From Stomoxys calcitrans (Eukaryota > Arthropoda > Insecta > Diptera > Muscidae): a DNA stretch of 64,000 bases. Below the pieces are notes generated by a model. That model searched no databases. It saw only the letters and a list, made by a program, of their open reading frames with translations, and was not told the DNA's origin. The stretch covers positions 37,176,474 through 37,240,473 of the forward strand of contig NC_081553.1 in the NCBI RefSeq assembly GCF_963082655.1, written 5' to 3'. Both the position numbers and the translations under genes were made by a program. How positions within the stretch are numbered: position 1 is the first letter of the stretch; the number at the start of each line of letters is the position of its first letter. Below are positions 1 through 11,299 of this stretch, piece by piece.

Positions 1-735
1 AGCTAGCAACACCACCACCACCTTCGCCACCTACCACACACTGTGAATAACCATATGCTGGGTAATTTTAAAAGAAATGAGAAAACAAAAAAAACAAAAA
101 CAACAATTTCTTCAATTGTTTCCCTTGGAAAATGGGAAAACTTAACATAGATTTTAATGCACTGCTGGCTCGTTTGATTCGCCTACTTTGAGCTCTTTGA
201 CTGTTTTGGTCTCATAGTTGGCTTGCTGCTGGCTGACTTGCTTGCTCGGTGGTGCTGATGTTCGTTCGCCTATGGTGCTCTTACAGATTTTCAGTAATTA
301 TTACCAAACTTAAATTAGAGTTTATATGCTCTAAAAGTCAAAGTGCCAAACAAGGAAATTTGTAATGTGTTGCTCTGGTTAAAAAAAAATGGTAAAATCT
401 ACATGAAAATGATTGTAATGATGATTTTAGCATTTCGAGCTCAGTATTTAAGGTAATGCCTTTTCCGATGCCGATTTTCTTTTTTTTCAAAACGACTAAA
501 TGAGCTCCCCCACTAAACACAATAAAAGTCATTGATATGGAAATTTGTCTATTGTTTTGCCATACGTTATGTCACAGTGGGATTGCATTTTAAAAAATTT
601 AATTTTTTTGGTAAAAATTTTTTCGAAAAGAACATTTTTCTTTAATTAGTTTTTTGGGTTTTTTCGCGCAATTATTACTCGATTTGCCTGAAATTTTGAA
701 GGTGGTGTTTTTCTATTCGAAAAGGTAATTTAAAG
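1..735. other. Unique AT-rich sequence, no gene seen
   Basis: Non-repetitive AT-rich DNA with poly-A and poly-T runs and short CAC-rich low-complexity sequence at the very start. No reading frame looks coding and no RNA gene was recognised. Confidence 0.6.
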
Positions 736-805
736 AACTTGACAAATGCGATCCATGGTGGAGGGTATAAAAGATTTGGCTCGGCCGAACCTAGCATGCT
801 CTAAC
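736..805 (+). mobile_element. Orphan 3' tail of a Helentron-like element
   Basis: The stretch matches the 3' end of the complete copies at 5618-6955 and 28388-29455: a GATCCATGGTGGAGGGTATA block followed by a degenerate TTCGGCC/GGCCGAA hairpin and the CTAGCATGCTC ending. No body or head of the element precedes it, so it is a terminal fragment. Confidence 0.75.
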
Positions 806-811
806 TGGATA

Positions 812-952
812 AACATGGCTTAGTACCTCACAATGGTTGCCAGCATTAGCAGGGGAAATTCACCACTGAAAATTTCTTCTGATGGTCTCGCCTGGAATCT
901 AACCCAAGCGTTCAGCGTCCAAGACGGATATGCAAACCTCTGCTCTGCTCTG
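812..952 (-). mobile_element. tRNA-derived SINE, 5' portion (family 1)
   Basis: On the minus strand this matches the head half of the SINE seen more completely at 28024-28300 and 45101-45368. The A-box region (TCTGCTCTGC in + orientation) and the B-box region are diverged. The 3' half is missing; truncated copy. Confidence 0.75.
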
Positions 953-1129
953 TAAAAATTTACTGTCAATGAAGTCTTTGTTAAAATGCATACCTTATGC
1001 CCCATAGCTGCTATATCGAAATATGTTCCGATTTGGACCAAATACTAAAAACTAAAAGTCATTGTTCAATTGTGTTTAACAAAATATTGATCTTTTAAGT
1101 AGTTATATGTAAAAATAAACTTACCTGAA

Positions 1130-2460
1130 CCATATACGACATAGATGTCGAAAAGCCTAACATAAGTCACTATGTCAAATTTCAGCGAAATTGGATTATA
1201 AGTGCGCCTTTAATGTGGCCGTGAATTTAAATTGAGATATCGGTCTATATGGCAGCTATATTCAAATCTGGACCGTTTTGGGCCAAGTTGCAGAAAAATG
1301 TCAAAGAGCCTAACACAACTCACTGTCCCAAATTTCGGCGAAATCGGACAATAAACGCACTTTTTATGGGCCCAAAACCTTTTATCGAGAGATCGGTCTA
1401 TATAGCAGCTATATCCAAACCTGGACCGATCTGGGCAAAATTGAAAAAGGACGTCGAAGAGCCTAACTAAACCCACTGTCTAAAATTTCAGCGACATTGG
1501 ACAATAAATGCGTCTTTTATGGCCCCAAAACCTAAAACCTAGATATCGGTCTATGTGGCAGCTATACCCAAATGTGGTTCGATCTGTGCGATATTGCAGA
1601 AGTATGTCTAGGGGCTTAACTTAATTGACTGTCCCGAATTTCGGCGACATCGGACAATAAATGAGCATTTTATGGCCCCAAAACCTTAAATCAAGAAATC
1701 GGTCTATATGACAGCTATATCCAAAACTGAACCGATCTGGGCCAAATTGAGGAAAGATGTTGAAGGGCCTAAGACAACTCACTGTCCCAAACTTCAACAA
1801 AATCGGATAATAAATGTGGCTTTTATGGGCCTAAGACCCTAAATCGGAGGATCGGTCTATATGGCAGCTATACCCAAATCTGAACCGATCTGGTCCAAAT
1901 TAACAAAGGAAGTCGAAGGGCCTAATACAACTCACTGTCCCAAATTTCAGCGAAATCGGGTAATAAATGTGGCTTTTATGGGCGTTATACCCTAAATCGG
2001 AGGATCGGTCTATATGGCAGCTATATCAAAATCTGAACCGATCTGGTCCAAATTAACGAAGGAAGTCGAAGGGCATAACACAACTCACTGTCCCAAATTT
2101 CAGCAAAATCGGATAATAAATGTGGCTTTTATGGGTCTAAGACGCTAAATCGGCGGATCGGTCTATATGGGGGCTATATGAAGACAAAGTCCGATATAGC
2201 CCATCTTCGAACTTAACCAGCTTCTGGACAAAAAAAGAATCTGTGCAAAATTTCTGCTCAATATCTCTATTTTTTAAGACTGTAGCGTGATTTTATCATA
2301 CAGACAGACAGACGGACGGACAGGGCTGGATCGTCTTAGATGTTTACGCTGATCAAGAATATATATACGTTATTGGTTTGGAAATGGATATTTCGATGTG
2401 TTGCAAATGGAATGACAAAATGAATATACCCCCATCCTTCGGTGGTGGCTATAAAAATAA
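1130..2460 (-). mobile_element. Helentron-like element with ~153-bp internal repeats
   Basis: The head lies on the right in reverse orientation: the complement of the TATACCC-type start near 2430-2455, then a short GTCY run (as CAGACAGACGGACGG near 2302-2320). To the left are seven units of about 153 bp, each with GGTCTATATGGCAGCTATAT (near 1240, 1395, 1549, 1702, 1856, 2007 and 2160). No clean 3' hairpin is present at the left end. The unit differs enough from the copy at 5618 to be a separate subfamily. Reading frames here are repeat translations, not genes. Confidence 0.75.
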
Positions 2461-2464
2461 TACC

Positions 2465-2900
2465 AAGATCAATAATCGCGGTTAGTACATAAGTCAAGTT
2501 CGGTGGTGTTTTGGCGGTGGTATGGACCCCGGACACTTGATCGCAAAAATGAAAATCTATTTCGTGCTTTATTCCGAAGACCTTTCATTTGATTGCCAGG
2601 GTCGGTAAATATGTTCGATTTGGGAGGTGTTTTGGGGGTGCCCCGTCCCCACACATTTACCTTTGGTCACACAAATACCTTTCATATGAGTGCAATTTTG
2701 TTTCGATTGATCTGTAGATTCATTTTACGGGCTTTGCTGGTGGACCGTACCCCACCCCAAATTTGGATACCAAATTTTTGTTTTTAAGTTACTACAAGAA
2801 GGCAAATCCGTCCTCGAGTTCAAGCGTTTTTGAAAAAAAGATAAGGGGCAGGGTCAACCCCCAACCCCCTTCAGACATCACAAAATGTGTACAGAACCCT
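2465..2900 (+). repeat. Family B interspersed repeat, partial
   Basis: Shares with the longer copy at 3661-5302 the phrases CCTTTCATTTGA, GGTGTTTTGGGGGTG and CCAAATTTGGATACC, and the closing GGGGCAGGGTC...CCCCCTTCAGA block. It holds about two internal units plus part of the terminal module. Non-coding. Confidence 0.65.
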
Positions 2901-2936
2901 TCTGTATCGAGATTTTTGTATATTTGAGATATTCAT

Positions 2937-3660
2937 TATACCCTACAGCACCACTGTGATATTTGGTATTATAACTTTGTGCATTTGTTTGCAACGCTCA
3001 GAAGGAGAAGAACTAGACCCATCGATAAGTATACCGATCGGCTTAGAATCACTTCCTGATTCGATTTAGCAATGTCCATCTGTCTGTCTGTCCATGTATT
3101 CTTGTAACCAAGATGCAGGTCGCATTTGTTGTCCGATTTTCACAAAATTTTGTTTCAAGGACAAACGCTATTGATTTTGAAAAGAAATAGGTTCAGATTT
3201 AGATATAGCTCCCATATATATCTCTCATCCGATGTAGCCTTTTAAAGCTGTAGAACCCACAATTTTGGATTCTTCTTATTATGGATTATTCGTCTTATTA
3301 TGTGTGCAAAATTTCATCAGATTCGGATCAGATTTAGATATAGCTCCCATATATATCTTTCATCCGATTTGACCTATTAAGGCTGTAGAAGCCATAATTT
3401 TGGTCCGATCTTAACCAAATTTGGCGTGAATTGGTTTTTGTGACTTCAAAATGTATGTGCAATATTTCATCGAAATCGGATCAGATTTAGATATAGCTGC
3501 CATGTGTATCTTTCCTCCGATATGGCTTTTAAGTCTTTAGTATCCACAATTTTGGTCCGATACTTACAAAATTCAGCATGAGATGTTTCGTGTGAAGTCT
3601 TAATGTGTGTGCAAAAGCTCCCATATATATCTTTCATCCGATTTGACCAATCTTTACCAA
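2937..3660 (+). mobile_element. mini-me/DINE-1-like element (ATACCCTAC subtype)
   Basis: Starts with ATACCCTACAGCACCACTGT, a decayed version of the hairpin core at 7561-7592. It continues with GACCCATCGATAAGTATACC and a short GTCY run at about 3068-3095. Internal repeats follow, with GATATAGCTCCCATATATAT near 3203, 3338 and 3487. No 3' hairpin is recognisable before family B sequence begins. Confidence 0.7.
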
Positions 3661-5302
3661 ATTTGGCATGGTCGGAAAAATTTTTTCCCCCTGGGGGTGT
3701 TTTGGGAAAGGGGTGATGCCCTAAATACATGGTCCTACATTTGGATATCAAATTCGTATTCTACTCCCAAATACATTTATTTGAGCCTCATATTGCGATG
3801 GTCACTCAAAAATTGCTGTTTGTGGGGTATTTTGGGAAAGGGGTAGCGCCCCAGAAAATTGGTTCCGAAGATGGGTATCAATTCTTGCTCTACCCTCCAA
3901 TACGTTTCATTTATGAAATATGCCCGATTTAGGGGTGTTTTGGGGATTGGAGTGGTCCCCCACACACTAAGCCCGGGAAATATATCAGCAACGTGCTCTA
4001 TTCTCATATATCTATATATCATTTATTTGAACCCCATATTGCCTCAAAATTGGATATCAAATTCGTTTTCTAATCTCATTTAAACTCCTTATAGCAAATA
4101 TGTCCAGTTTGGGGTATTGGCCCTAAAAACTATGAATATTTAGTTCCACTCTCTTTAACACCCAAATTGTCTTGGTGAGCAAATACGTCCTATTTGTGGG
4201 TTATAATGGTGGTGGGACGTCCGCTAGACAGTTGGCCCCTAATGTTGATGTCAGATACGTGGTCTACTCCCACATACCTTTAATTTGAGCCCCATATTTC
4301 CATAGTCGGCAAACATGACCGGCTTATGGGGTGTTTTGGGGGATGGGCGGCCACTCAGTGAGTTAACTTTGAAAATATATATCGGATTCGTGTTCCACTT
4401 TAAAAACCCTCTTATTTGAGCCTCATATTGCAATAGTCAGAAAATATTTACTATTTGGGTGGTATTGTGGGTGTGGGGTGGCCCCATAGACACTTTTCCC
4501 GAATATTGATAGTAAAGTCGTAATTTACTCCCAAAGACCTTTCATTTGAGCCCCATATTGCTATGGTCGTAAATTTGTCCCCTTTGGGGGATGTTTTTGG
4601 TGAGAGGCGGCCCCCAAACACTTGGTCCCATATTTGGATATCAGATTCGTATTCTACATTCAAATACCTTTTTTTTTAAGCCCCATATTCTCATGGTCAG
4701 TAAATAAGTACAGTTTGGGGGGTGTTTTGGGAAGGGGTGGACCCCAGAAACGTGGTCCCACATTTGGATATCAGATTCGTATTCTACTCGCAAATACCAT
4801 TCATTTGAGTCCCACATTGCCATGGTCAGTAAATATGTCCGATTTAGGGGTATTTTAGGGCTTAGGGTGGTCCCCCAAGCACTTGGTCCGACAATTGGAT
4901 ATCAGATACGTTTTCTTATCCCAAATACCTTTTATTTGAGTCCCATATTGTCGTGATTGGTCTAAATATATGTTTGGTAGGTTTTAGGGTGGGGCAGCCC
5001 CTCTAGGTACCCCATCCGAAATTTGGATACCAAATTTTTTATTTTTAGGGTATCATATGAGAGCACACAAAATTTCGCTTAAATCTCCGATATCTGGCGT
5101 TTCTGAAAATTAGGGTAAGGGGGAGGGTCCGCCCCCCCTTCAGATATCAAAAAATGTAGTATCCTATTTTCACCACGAGGTCATTATGCACCATCTGTGA
5201 AAATTTCAAGAAAATCGGTTCAGACGTTTCTGAGTCTATAAGGAACACACAGACATACAAACAAACCTACAAACAAACACAAATTGATCTTTATATATAA
5301 GA
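3661..5302 (+). repeat. Family B repeat, longest copy, ~130-bp internal unit
   Basis: About ten diverged tandem units contain a TTCATTTGAGCCCCATATTG phrase; neighbouring copies near 4541, 4671, 4799 and 4929 give a period of ~130 bp. The right end is a distinct terminal module: AAAATCGGTTCAGACGTTTC, a series of ACAAAC repeats, and a final TTTATATATAAGA. The same terminus appears in reverse at 23191, which fixes the boundary. I cannot assign a class; a non-autonomous transposon with internal satellite is likely. Confidence 0.7.
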
Positions 5303-5617
5303 TTTTTATTTTTCCGCCAATTAAATTTAAATTTTTTATGACTTTTAAAAAATGGGTACATTTAATAGAAACCCAGTTTGCCAATTCATGTCCCATGGAG
5401 TAATCCCACTGTGCGAACTCCATTAAGAACTGTTGTTTTAGTTTTTTTTCCTACATTGGATCGAATCTTCCACTTGCATCAATCCATCCGTCCCACATTA
5501 ACCAAGCGTTCATTCATTCATATATGAATGAAATGGCAAAAACATATGTAAATTGAAAATAATTAACAAATCCCGCCAACTTTAATGTTATGCGCTTTTT
5601 CCCCCATTTATGTTTTT
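5303..5617. other. Unique AT-rich spacer
   Basis: Nothing recognisable between the family B terminus and the next Helentron-like head; AT-rich, no plausible coding frame. Confidence 0.5.
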
Positions 5618-6955
5618 TTTTATACCCTTCACCATAGGATGGGGTATACTAATTTCGTCATTCTGTTTGTAACTACTCGAAATATTCGTCTGAGACCCCA
5701 TAAAGTATATATATTTTTGATCGTCGTGACATTTTATGTCGATCTAGCCATGTCCGTCTGTCCGTCCGTCCGTCTGTGCGTCCGTCCGTCCGTCCGTCTG
5801 TTTGTTGAAACCACGTTAACTTTCGAAGGAGTAAAGCTAGCCGATTGAAATTTTGCACCAATACTTCTTATTAGTGTAGATCGGTTGGGATAGTAAATGG
5901 GCCATATCGGTCCATGTTTTGATATAGCTGCCATATAAACCGATCTGGGGTCTTGACTTCTTGAGCCTCAAGAGGGCGCAATTCTCATCCGATTGGAATG
6001 AAATTTTGCACAACGTGTTTTGCTGCGATTTTGTGTGTCAAGTGCGGTTCAAATCGGTCCATATTTTGATATAGCTGCCATATAAACCGATCTTGGGTCT
6101 TGACTTCTTGAGCCTCTAGAGGGCGCAATTCTCATCCGATTGGAATGAAATTTTGCACGAAGTGTTTTGTTATGATTTTCAACAGCTTTGCTAAGTATGG
6201 TTCAAATCGGTCCATAATCTGATATAGCTGTCATATAAACCGATCTTGGGTCTTGACTTCTTGAACCTCTAGACGGCGCAATTCTCATCCGATTTGAATG
6301 AAATTTTTCACGACGTGTTTCGTTATGATATTCAACAATTGTGCCAAGCATGGTTCAAATCGGTTAATAACCTGATGTAGCTGTCATTTAAACCGATCTG
6401 GGGTCTTGACTTCTTGAGCTTCTAGAGGGCGCAATTCCTTTCCGATTTGGCTGAAATTTTGCGTGGCGTATTTTACTATGACTTCCAACTACTGTGCCAA
6501 ATAAGGTTCAAATCGGTTCATAACCTGATATAGCTGTTATATAAACCGGTCTGGGATCTTGACTTCTTGAGCCTCTAGAGGTCGCAATTATTATCCGATT
6601 TGCTTGAAATTTTGTACGACGGATCCTCTCATGACCATCAACATACGTGTTTATTATGGTCTGAATCGGTCTATAGCCTGATACAGCTCCCATATAAATC
6701 GATCTCTGTATTTTACTTCTTGAGCCCCCAAAGGGCGCATTTGGGTGACATTTTACATAGGTCGCCAATATATAATTGTGGTCCGAACCGGACCATATCT
6801 TGATATCACTCTAACAACAGAGCAAATATTTTCTTTTATCCTTTTTTTGCCTAAGAAGAGATGCCGGGAAAGGAACTCGACAAAAGCGATCCATGGGGGA
6901 GGGTATATAAGATTCGGCCCGGCCGAACTTAGCACTCTTTTACTTGTTTTTGTTT
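5618..6955 (+). mobile_element. Helentron-like (DINE-1/mini-me type) element, near-complete
   Basis: Reference copy for the window. The head reads TATACCCTTCACCATAGGAT, then AAAGTATATATATTTTTGAT, then a GTCY microsatellite (5751-5805). Six internal units of ~150 bp follow, each with GATATAGCTGCCATATAAAC or a variant (near 5920, 6068, 6219, 6374, 6527 and 6678). The tail has GATCCATGGGGGAGGGTATA, then a perfect 7-bp-stem hairpin TTCGGCC-C-GGCCGAA (6913-6927), and ends near TTACTTGTTTTT. Helentron-associated elements are known for no target duplication, internal tandem repeats and a 3' hairpin; assignment to that group is inference from this structure. No protein is encoded. Confidence 0.8.
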
Positions 6956-7317
6956 TATTAGGCAACATTAACATTTTGGTTTTCCTATGTTAGCCATTTC
7001 TTTGTCTTTACGCACGAGCAATTCCCATAGAAACTCACTGTGTGTTAAATTATGATGGCTACTTTCAGAAAATGTTATGAGCATTTGAACAAAAAAAATA
7101 TCCTTAAGTGCTTGCAGAGACACTTATAAATGTGAATCATTTAAAGTGAATTGCTTTTTCCATGTTGCAATTTTAATCGTACAATTACAAAGTGAAAAAT
7201 CTTATCACTTAAATGTATGGCATCGTGCATAGATGTTGAAAAATAACTGTGGGAAATTAAATAAGAAAAATCAATTATAAAATATTTAAATGGATAGTTA
7301 ATCTTTACTATAAACTA
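6956..7317. other. Unique AT-rich sequence
   Basis: No repeat or gene recognised; it ends at the TA target site of the MITE that follows. Confidence 0.5.
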
Positions 7318-7555
7318 TTGTGTTGCCCAAAAAGTAATTGCGGATTTTTCATATAGTCGGCGTTGACATATTTTTTCACAGCTTGTGACTCTGAATTTGC
7401 ATTCTTTCTTCTGCCAGTTATCAGCTGTTACTTTTAGCTTGCTTTAAAAAAAAAAGTGTAAAAAAATTATATTTGATTAAAGTTCATTCTAAGTTTTATT
7501 AAAAATGCATTTACTTTCTTTTAAAAAATCCGCAATTACTTTTTGGGCAACCCAA
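7318..7555 (+). mobile_element. mariner-type MITE, copy 1
   Basis: 238 bp bounded by inverted repeats of about 30 bp beginning TTGTGTTGCCCAAAAAGTAA, with the right end in the reverse complement form ACTTTTTGGGCAACCCAA. Flanked by TA on both sides, the target duplication of Tc1/mariner elements. It has no coding capacity. Copies at 32930-33165 (inverted) and 48249-48484 are nearly identical, so the family moved recently, presumably driven by a mariner transposase encoded elsewhere. Confidence 0.92.
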
Positions 7556-7557
7556 TA

Positions 7558-8215
7558 TTTATACCCTACACCACTACTGTGGTACAGGGTATTATAACTT
7601 AGTGAATTAGTTTGTAACACCCAAAAGGGAGAGAGATAGACCCATTGATAAGTATACCGATCGACTCAGAATCACTTTCTAATTCGATTTAGCTATGTCC
7701 GTCCGTCCGTCTGTCCGTCCATCCGTCTGTCTGTCCGTCTGTCCATGTTAATTTGTGCACAAAGTACAGGTCACTGTTTTCATCCGATCGTCTTCAAATT
7801 TGGTACAGGCATGTTTTTCGACCTAGAGACGAAGCCTATTGAAATTGGAAAAAATCGGTTCAGATCTGGATATAGCTCCCATATATATGTTCGTCCGATT
7901 TTCAATAATAATGCAACAAAATAGTCATTTGTTAACCGATTCTCTCGAAATTTGGCAGGAAGGATTTTTTTACGACTGTCGACACTACTGGCGAATTTCA
8001 TGGAAATCGGTTCAGATTTAGATATAGTTCTCATATGTATATATCGCCCGATTTTCACTCCTAGAGCCACTGCAAGAGCATTTATTGACCAATCTTGCCA
8101 AAATTTTGCACAAGGCTTTCCTTGACGACTACCACATTATCTGAGAAGTTTGCTCGGAATCGGTTCAGAATTAGATATAGCTCCCATATATACATTTCTT
8201 AGCCCGTAGTTCAGG
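7558..8215 (+). mobile_element. mini-me/DINE-1-like element (ATACCCTAC subtype)
   Basis: Begins with a 32-bp near-palindrome (7561-7592): ATACCCTACACCAC, TACT, GTGGTACAGGGTAT. It continues with GACCCATTGATAAGTATACC and a long GTCY microsatellite (about 7698-7746). Internal repeats carry GATATAGCTCCCATATATAT (near 7868 and 8173). No 3' hairpin is visible; truncated or a subtype with another end. Directly abuts the MITE on its left. Confidence 0.75.
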
Positions 8216-9414
8216 TAGTTACAGGTTGAACATATTTGCTCGTTTTTTATTATTTTTTTTTTTGATTTGTGAAAAAATATTGAAAAATCTCTTCTTTAGC
8301 TGCAGTTTTGATAATAAATCATCAAAGATGCCTATATTTCATAAGACTATTCAAATCATGAATAAAGCATTTGCTCCCAGAACGGCATCATTTCGATTTT
8401 TTTTCTAAAATTTAAAGCTTAACGTTGCATACAAGAACCACCAATTGAATTGAATTGCAATGCAAACTGACATTCTATTCTAAACAAATATCGACCTAAT
8501 AGAAAACATCAATGGATCACGATCAATCAATCACTGGGTCCCATGTCCGACTTTGATTGGGCCCAGATTTCCCAAACGACCGCCAATGATAGACGGCCCC
8601 TTAAACGTTTCTAATCCATTGATTATGTTGTTCGAATTGCTGGAAATGATAGTTGAAGCTTGAATTTGATTTATTTAACAAATCAAACCGAAATTGTAAT
8701 TTAAAACGTTATAACATTTAAATCAACATTAATTGTAATTTATGGTTCTAGCAAAAGGCAACAACAACAACAGAAAAACCCATATCAACATTGCAAAACA
8801 TTGCAAGGAAAAAAAAGACCCATGACGAACAAAAAAAAAACTCTGCGATCCGTTCTGCATAAAAAATTAACACAAAAACCCAACCAAAATGACCACAAAA
8901 ACTTTGAGCATTGCTTACAAAAAAACACCAAAACTCTTAACATTTTGTAATAATTTAAACTTTTACAAAAAAAGCTGCTACAGAAAAATACCAAAAAAAA
9001 AAGAGAGAAAAAAAATTAAATCCCCACGTTAATCTAAAAATCTAATTTATTTTTCATGTTTCTCGAACACGATCGCTAGCACCAACAACCAACCCCATCC
9101 ACCACCCTCTTAGCTTTGCTGCCATACAGGAGGGGGGGAAATCAACAACAAATTTTTTGGCTTAATAAACGTAAATTCAAGAGCAGCAACTAACAACAAA
9201 AAAGGCCTAAAATCCAGGCATAAGGATTAGCTTGGCTGCGACGGCCTAGCATTCATTGCCTGCAAAAAAGACCTAAAGACAATGTAGCATGTAATGCCAC
9301 TAATTCTCATACGATGAAATGGCATCAAATTCATGGAGTGTAGTATTCATTCGGAAACTCTTTTGTAGCCTTTTTTTATGGAAGTTACAACCAAAACAGT
9401 GGTTAAAAGGAACC
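8216..9414. other. Unique sequence, no gene seen
   Basis: AT-rich DNA with A-runs and CAA-rich low complexity (about 8750-9200). No coding frame has plausible composition, and no RNA gene was recognised. Confidence 0.5.
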
Positions 9415-9505
9415 AAAAAAAAAATAAATTTTCTATAGAAAAAAAAAAAATCCGAAAATTATTTTAAAGAAGTATAAAAAATTTGGCGAAAATTTTTTAT
9501 AGAAA
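9415..9505 (+). repeat. Outlying decayed units of the 31-bp array
   Basis: Contains TTTCTATAGAAA and CGAAAATT elements in the order used by the 11300-13218 array, but diverged and with irregular spacing. Lies left of the Helentron-like insertion at 9500-10685; similar units resume at 10690. Confidence 0.55.
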
Positions 9506-10685
9506 GGCCGAATCTTGTTAACCCACCACCATGGACTCTGCAAAAAATTTATACAAAATAAATTGAGTTAAAGGGCATAATTTTATTCTACATATCAAAC
9601 TTTAAAACCAGCAAAAATTAAAGCTTCTAGAAACCGAAAAAGGATAATCGGGAGATCGGTTTATATGACAACTTTACCAGGATATTGACTGATTTGTACT
9701 GTACTTGGCACAGTTGTTGGAAGTCATAACAGAACACTATGTGCAAAATTTTAGCCAAATCTTACAAAAATTACGGCTTTTAAGGACTCAATAAGTCAAA
9801 TCGGAAGATCGGTTTATATGGGAGCTATGTCAGGTTATAGACCGATTTGGACCGTACTTGGCATAGTTGTTGGAAGAACATTATGTGCAAAATTTCAGAC
9901 AAATCGGACAAAAATTGCGGCATCCAGGGGCTAAATATATCAAATCGGGGGATCAGTTTATATGGGAGCTATATCAGGTAATAGACCGATTTGAACTGTA
10001 CTTGGCACAGATGTTGAAAGTCATAAAATAACACTATGTGCAAAATTTCAGCCTAATTGGACAAAAATTGCGGCTTCCAGGGGCTAAATATATCAAATCG
10101 GGCGATCAGTCTATATGAGTGCTATATCAGGTTGTAGACCGATTTGGACCGTACATAGCTCAATTGTTGGAAGTCATAACAGAACACTATGTGGAAAATT
10201 TTAGCCAAATTGGACAAAAATTGCGGCTTCCAGGGGCTAAATATGTCAAATCGGGAGATCGATGTATATGAGAGCTATATCAGGTTATAGACCGATTCGG
10301 ACCGTACTTGGCACAGTTGTTGGATGTCATAACAGAACACTACATGCAAAATTTAAGCCAAATCGGACAAAAATTTCGGCTTTTAAGGGCTCAAGAAGTC
10401 AAATCGGGAGATGGGTTTATATGGGAGCTATATCCAAATCTGATCCGATATGGCCCATTTGAAATCCCCAACTACCTACATCTGTATCTGTGCAAAATTT
10501 CAAACCGCCAGCTTTACGCGTTCGACTGTTACCGTGATTTCGACAGACGGACGGACATGGACTCAAAATGTCGGGACGATTAAGAATTTGTATATTTTGT
10601 AGGGTCTAAGATCAATATTTCGAGGTGTTACAAACGGTATGACGAGATTAGTATACCTCCATCCTATGGTGGTGGATATAAAACT
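9500..10685 (-). mobile_element. Helentron-like element, minus strand
   Basis: The head is on the right: complement of TATCCACCACCATAGGATGG near 10655-10683, then a short GTCY run (CGACAGACGGACGGACATGG, 10540-10559). To the left lie about six ~150-bp units with GGAGCTATATCAGGTTATAG. The left end carries the alternative tail module (GCAAAAATTAAAGCTTCTAG, then CCACCACCATGG, then a decayed hairpin GGCCGAATCTTG at 9508). That tail matches 24960-25135 in reverse. Confidence 0.75.
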
Positions 10686-10689
10686 TTGC

Positions 10690-10765
10690 GAACATTTTCT
10701 TAGAAATATGAAAAATTTAACGAAAAATTTCTATAGAAATAAAAAATTTTCCGAAAATTTTCTAT
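10690..10765 (+). repeat. Isolated 31-bp array units between two insertions
   Basis: About two units with AAATTTTCCGAAAATTTT and CTATAGAAATAAAAA sit between the Helentron-like copy and the LINE fragment. This indicates that the array once reached further left and was interrupted. Confidence 0.7.
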
Positions 10766-11290
10766 AGGCTAGGTTGAAAGAGGGTGCAGATATTATTCTG
10801 GCCCATGTTAATATAGACATACACCTTAGCCAGTAATCGGCTTGTTGTGTGTTCTAAAAACTAAAAAATTATTTCGAAAAAGAAAATTTTAAGTTAGGAA
10901 TTCCGTGCTACTTACAAAATCCTTAATTGTATTCCACACCACTCCCCTAAGTTGGTTCTTGTCTGGTATCGAGTCTCCGCCTAAGTACCGATGTCTGTTA
11001 GCCGTGAAAGCCGGACAATGACAACTGAAATGCTTTCCTCACTTGCCGCACCGATTTTGCATAAGTGAGCTCGCAGTCCTATGTGTCCCGTTACGACACC
11101 AAAAGCTATACTGACCTCCTTCTTAATTTTTTTCAATAATAGCCTCTTTTTCTCACGAATTGGATACCCCTTATAGGATTTTTCGCTGTTCCACAATGTT
11201 GCATTCGTCGCCCACTCATTTAACACGGACTGTGTCGACCCGCAGCTAAAGCTAGAATCATGAAAACGTGCACGAATGTTGGTCTTGGGT
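10766..11290 (-). pseudogene. Non-LTR retrotransposon ORF2 remnant, RNase H-like end
   Basis: The minus strand holds an open frame (11226-10981, 81 codons from an internal Met). Its central part, with a basic REKKRLLLKKIKKEVS stretch, then GVVTGHIGLRAHL and later a Ser-rich segment, resembles the C-terminal part of the RNase H domain of jockey/I-type LINEs. In that family a K/R-rich segment precedes a TGH motif and a zinc-knuckle-like region. The expected Cys residues are not evident. 3' of the frame (10766-10980) is decayed sequence starting AGGTTGAAAGAGGGTG, also present at 56523. It is a 5'-truncated dead copy. Family assignment is from memory of the motif and only moderately sure. Confidence 0.5.
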
Positions 11291-11299
11291 CATAAGAAC

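Noticed and set aside
1117..1127. Second recursive-splice-like CAGGTAAGT, on the minus strand
   Set aside because: CAG/GTAAGT is present, but the preceding bases are not pyrimidine-rich (TATATGGTTCAG), so the 3' splice half is weak.
6902..6912. TATATAAG as a promoter TATA box
   Set aside because: It is part of the conserved Helentron-like tail in every copy and has no downstream gene.
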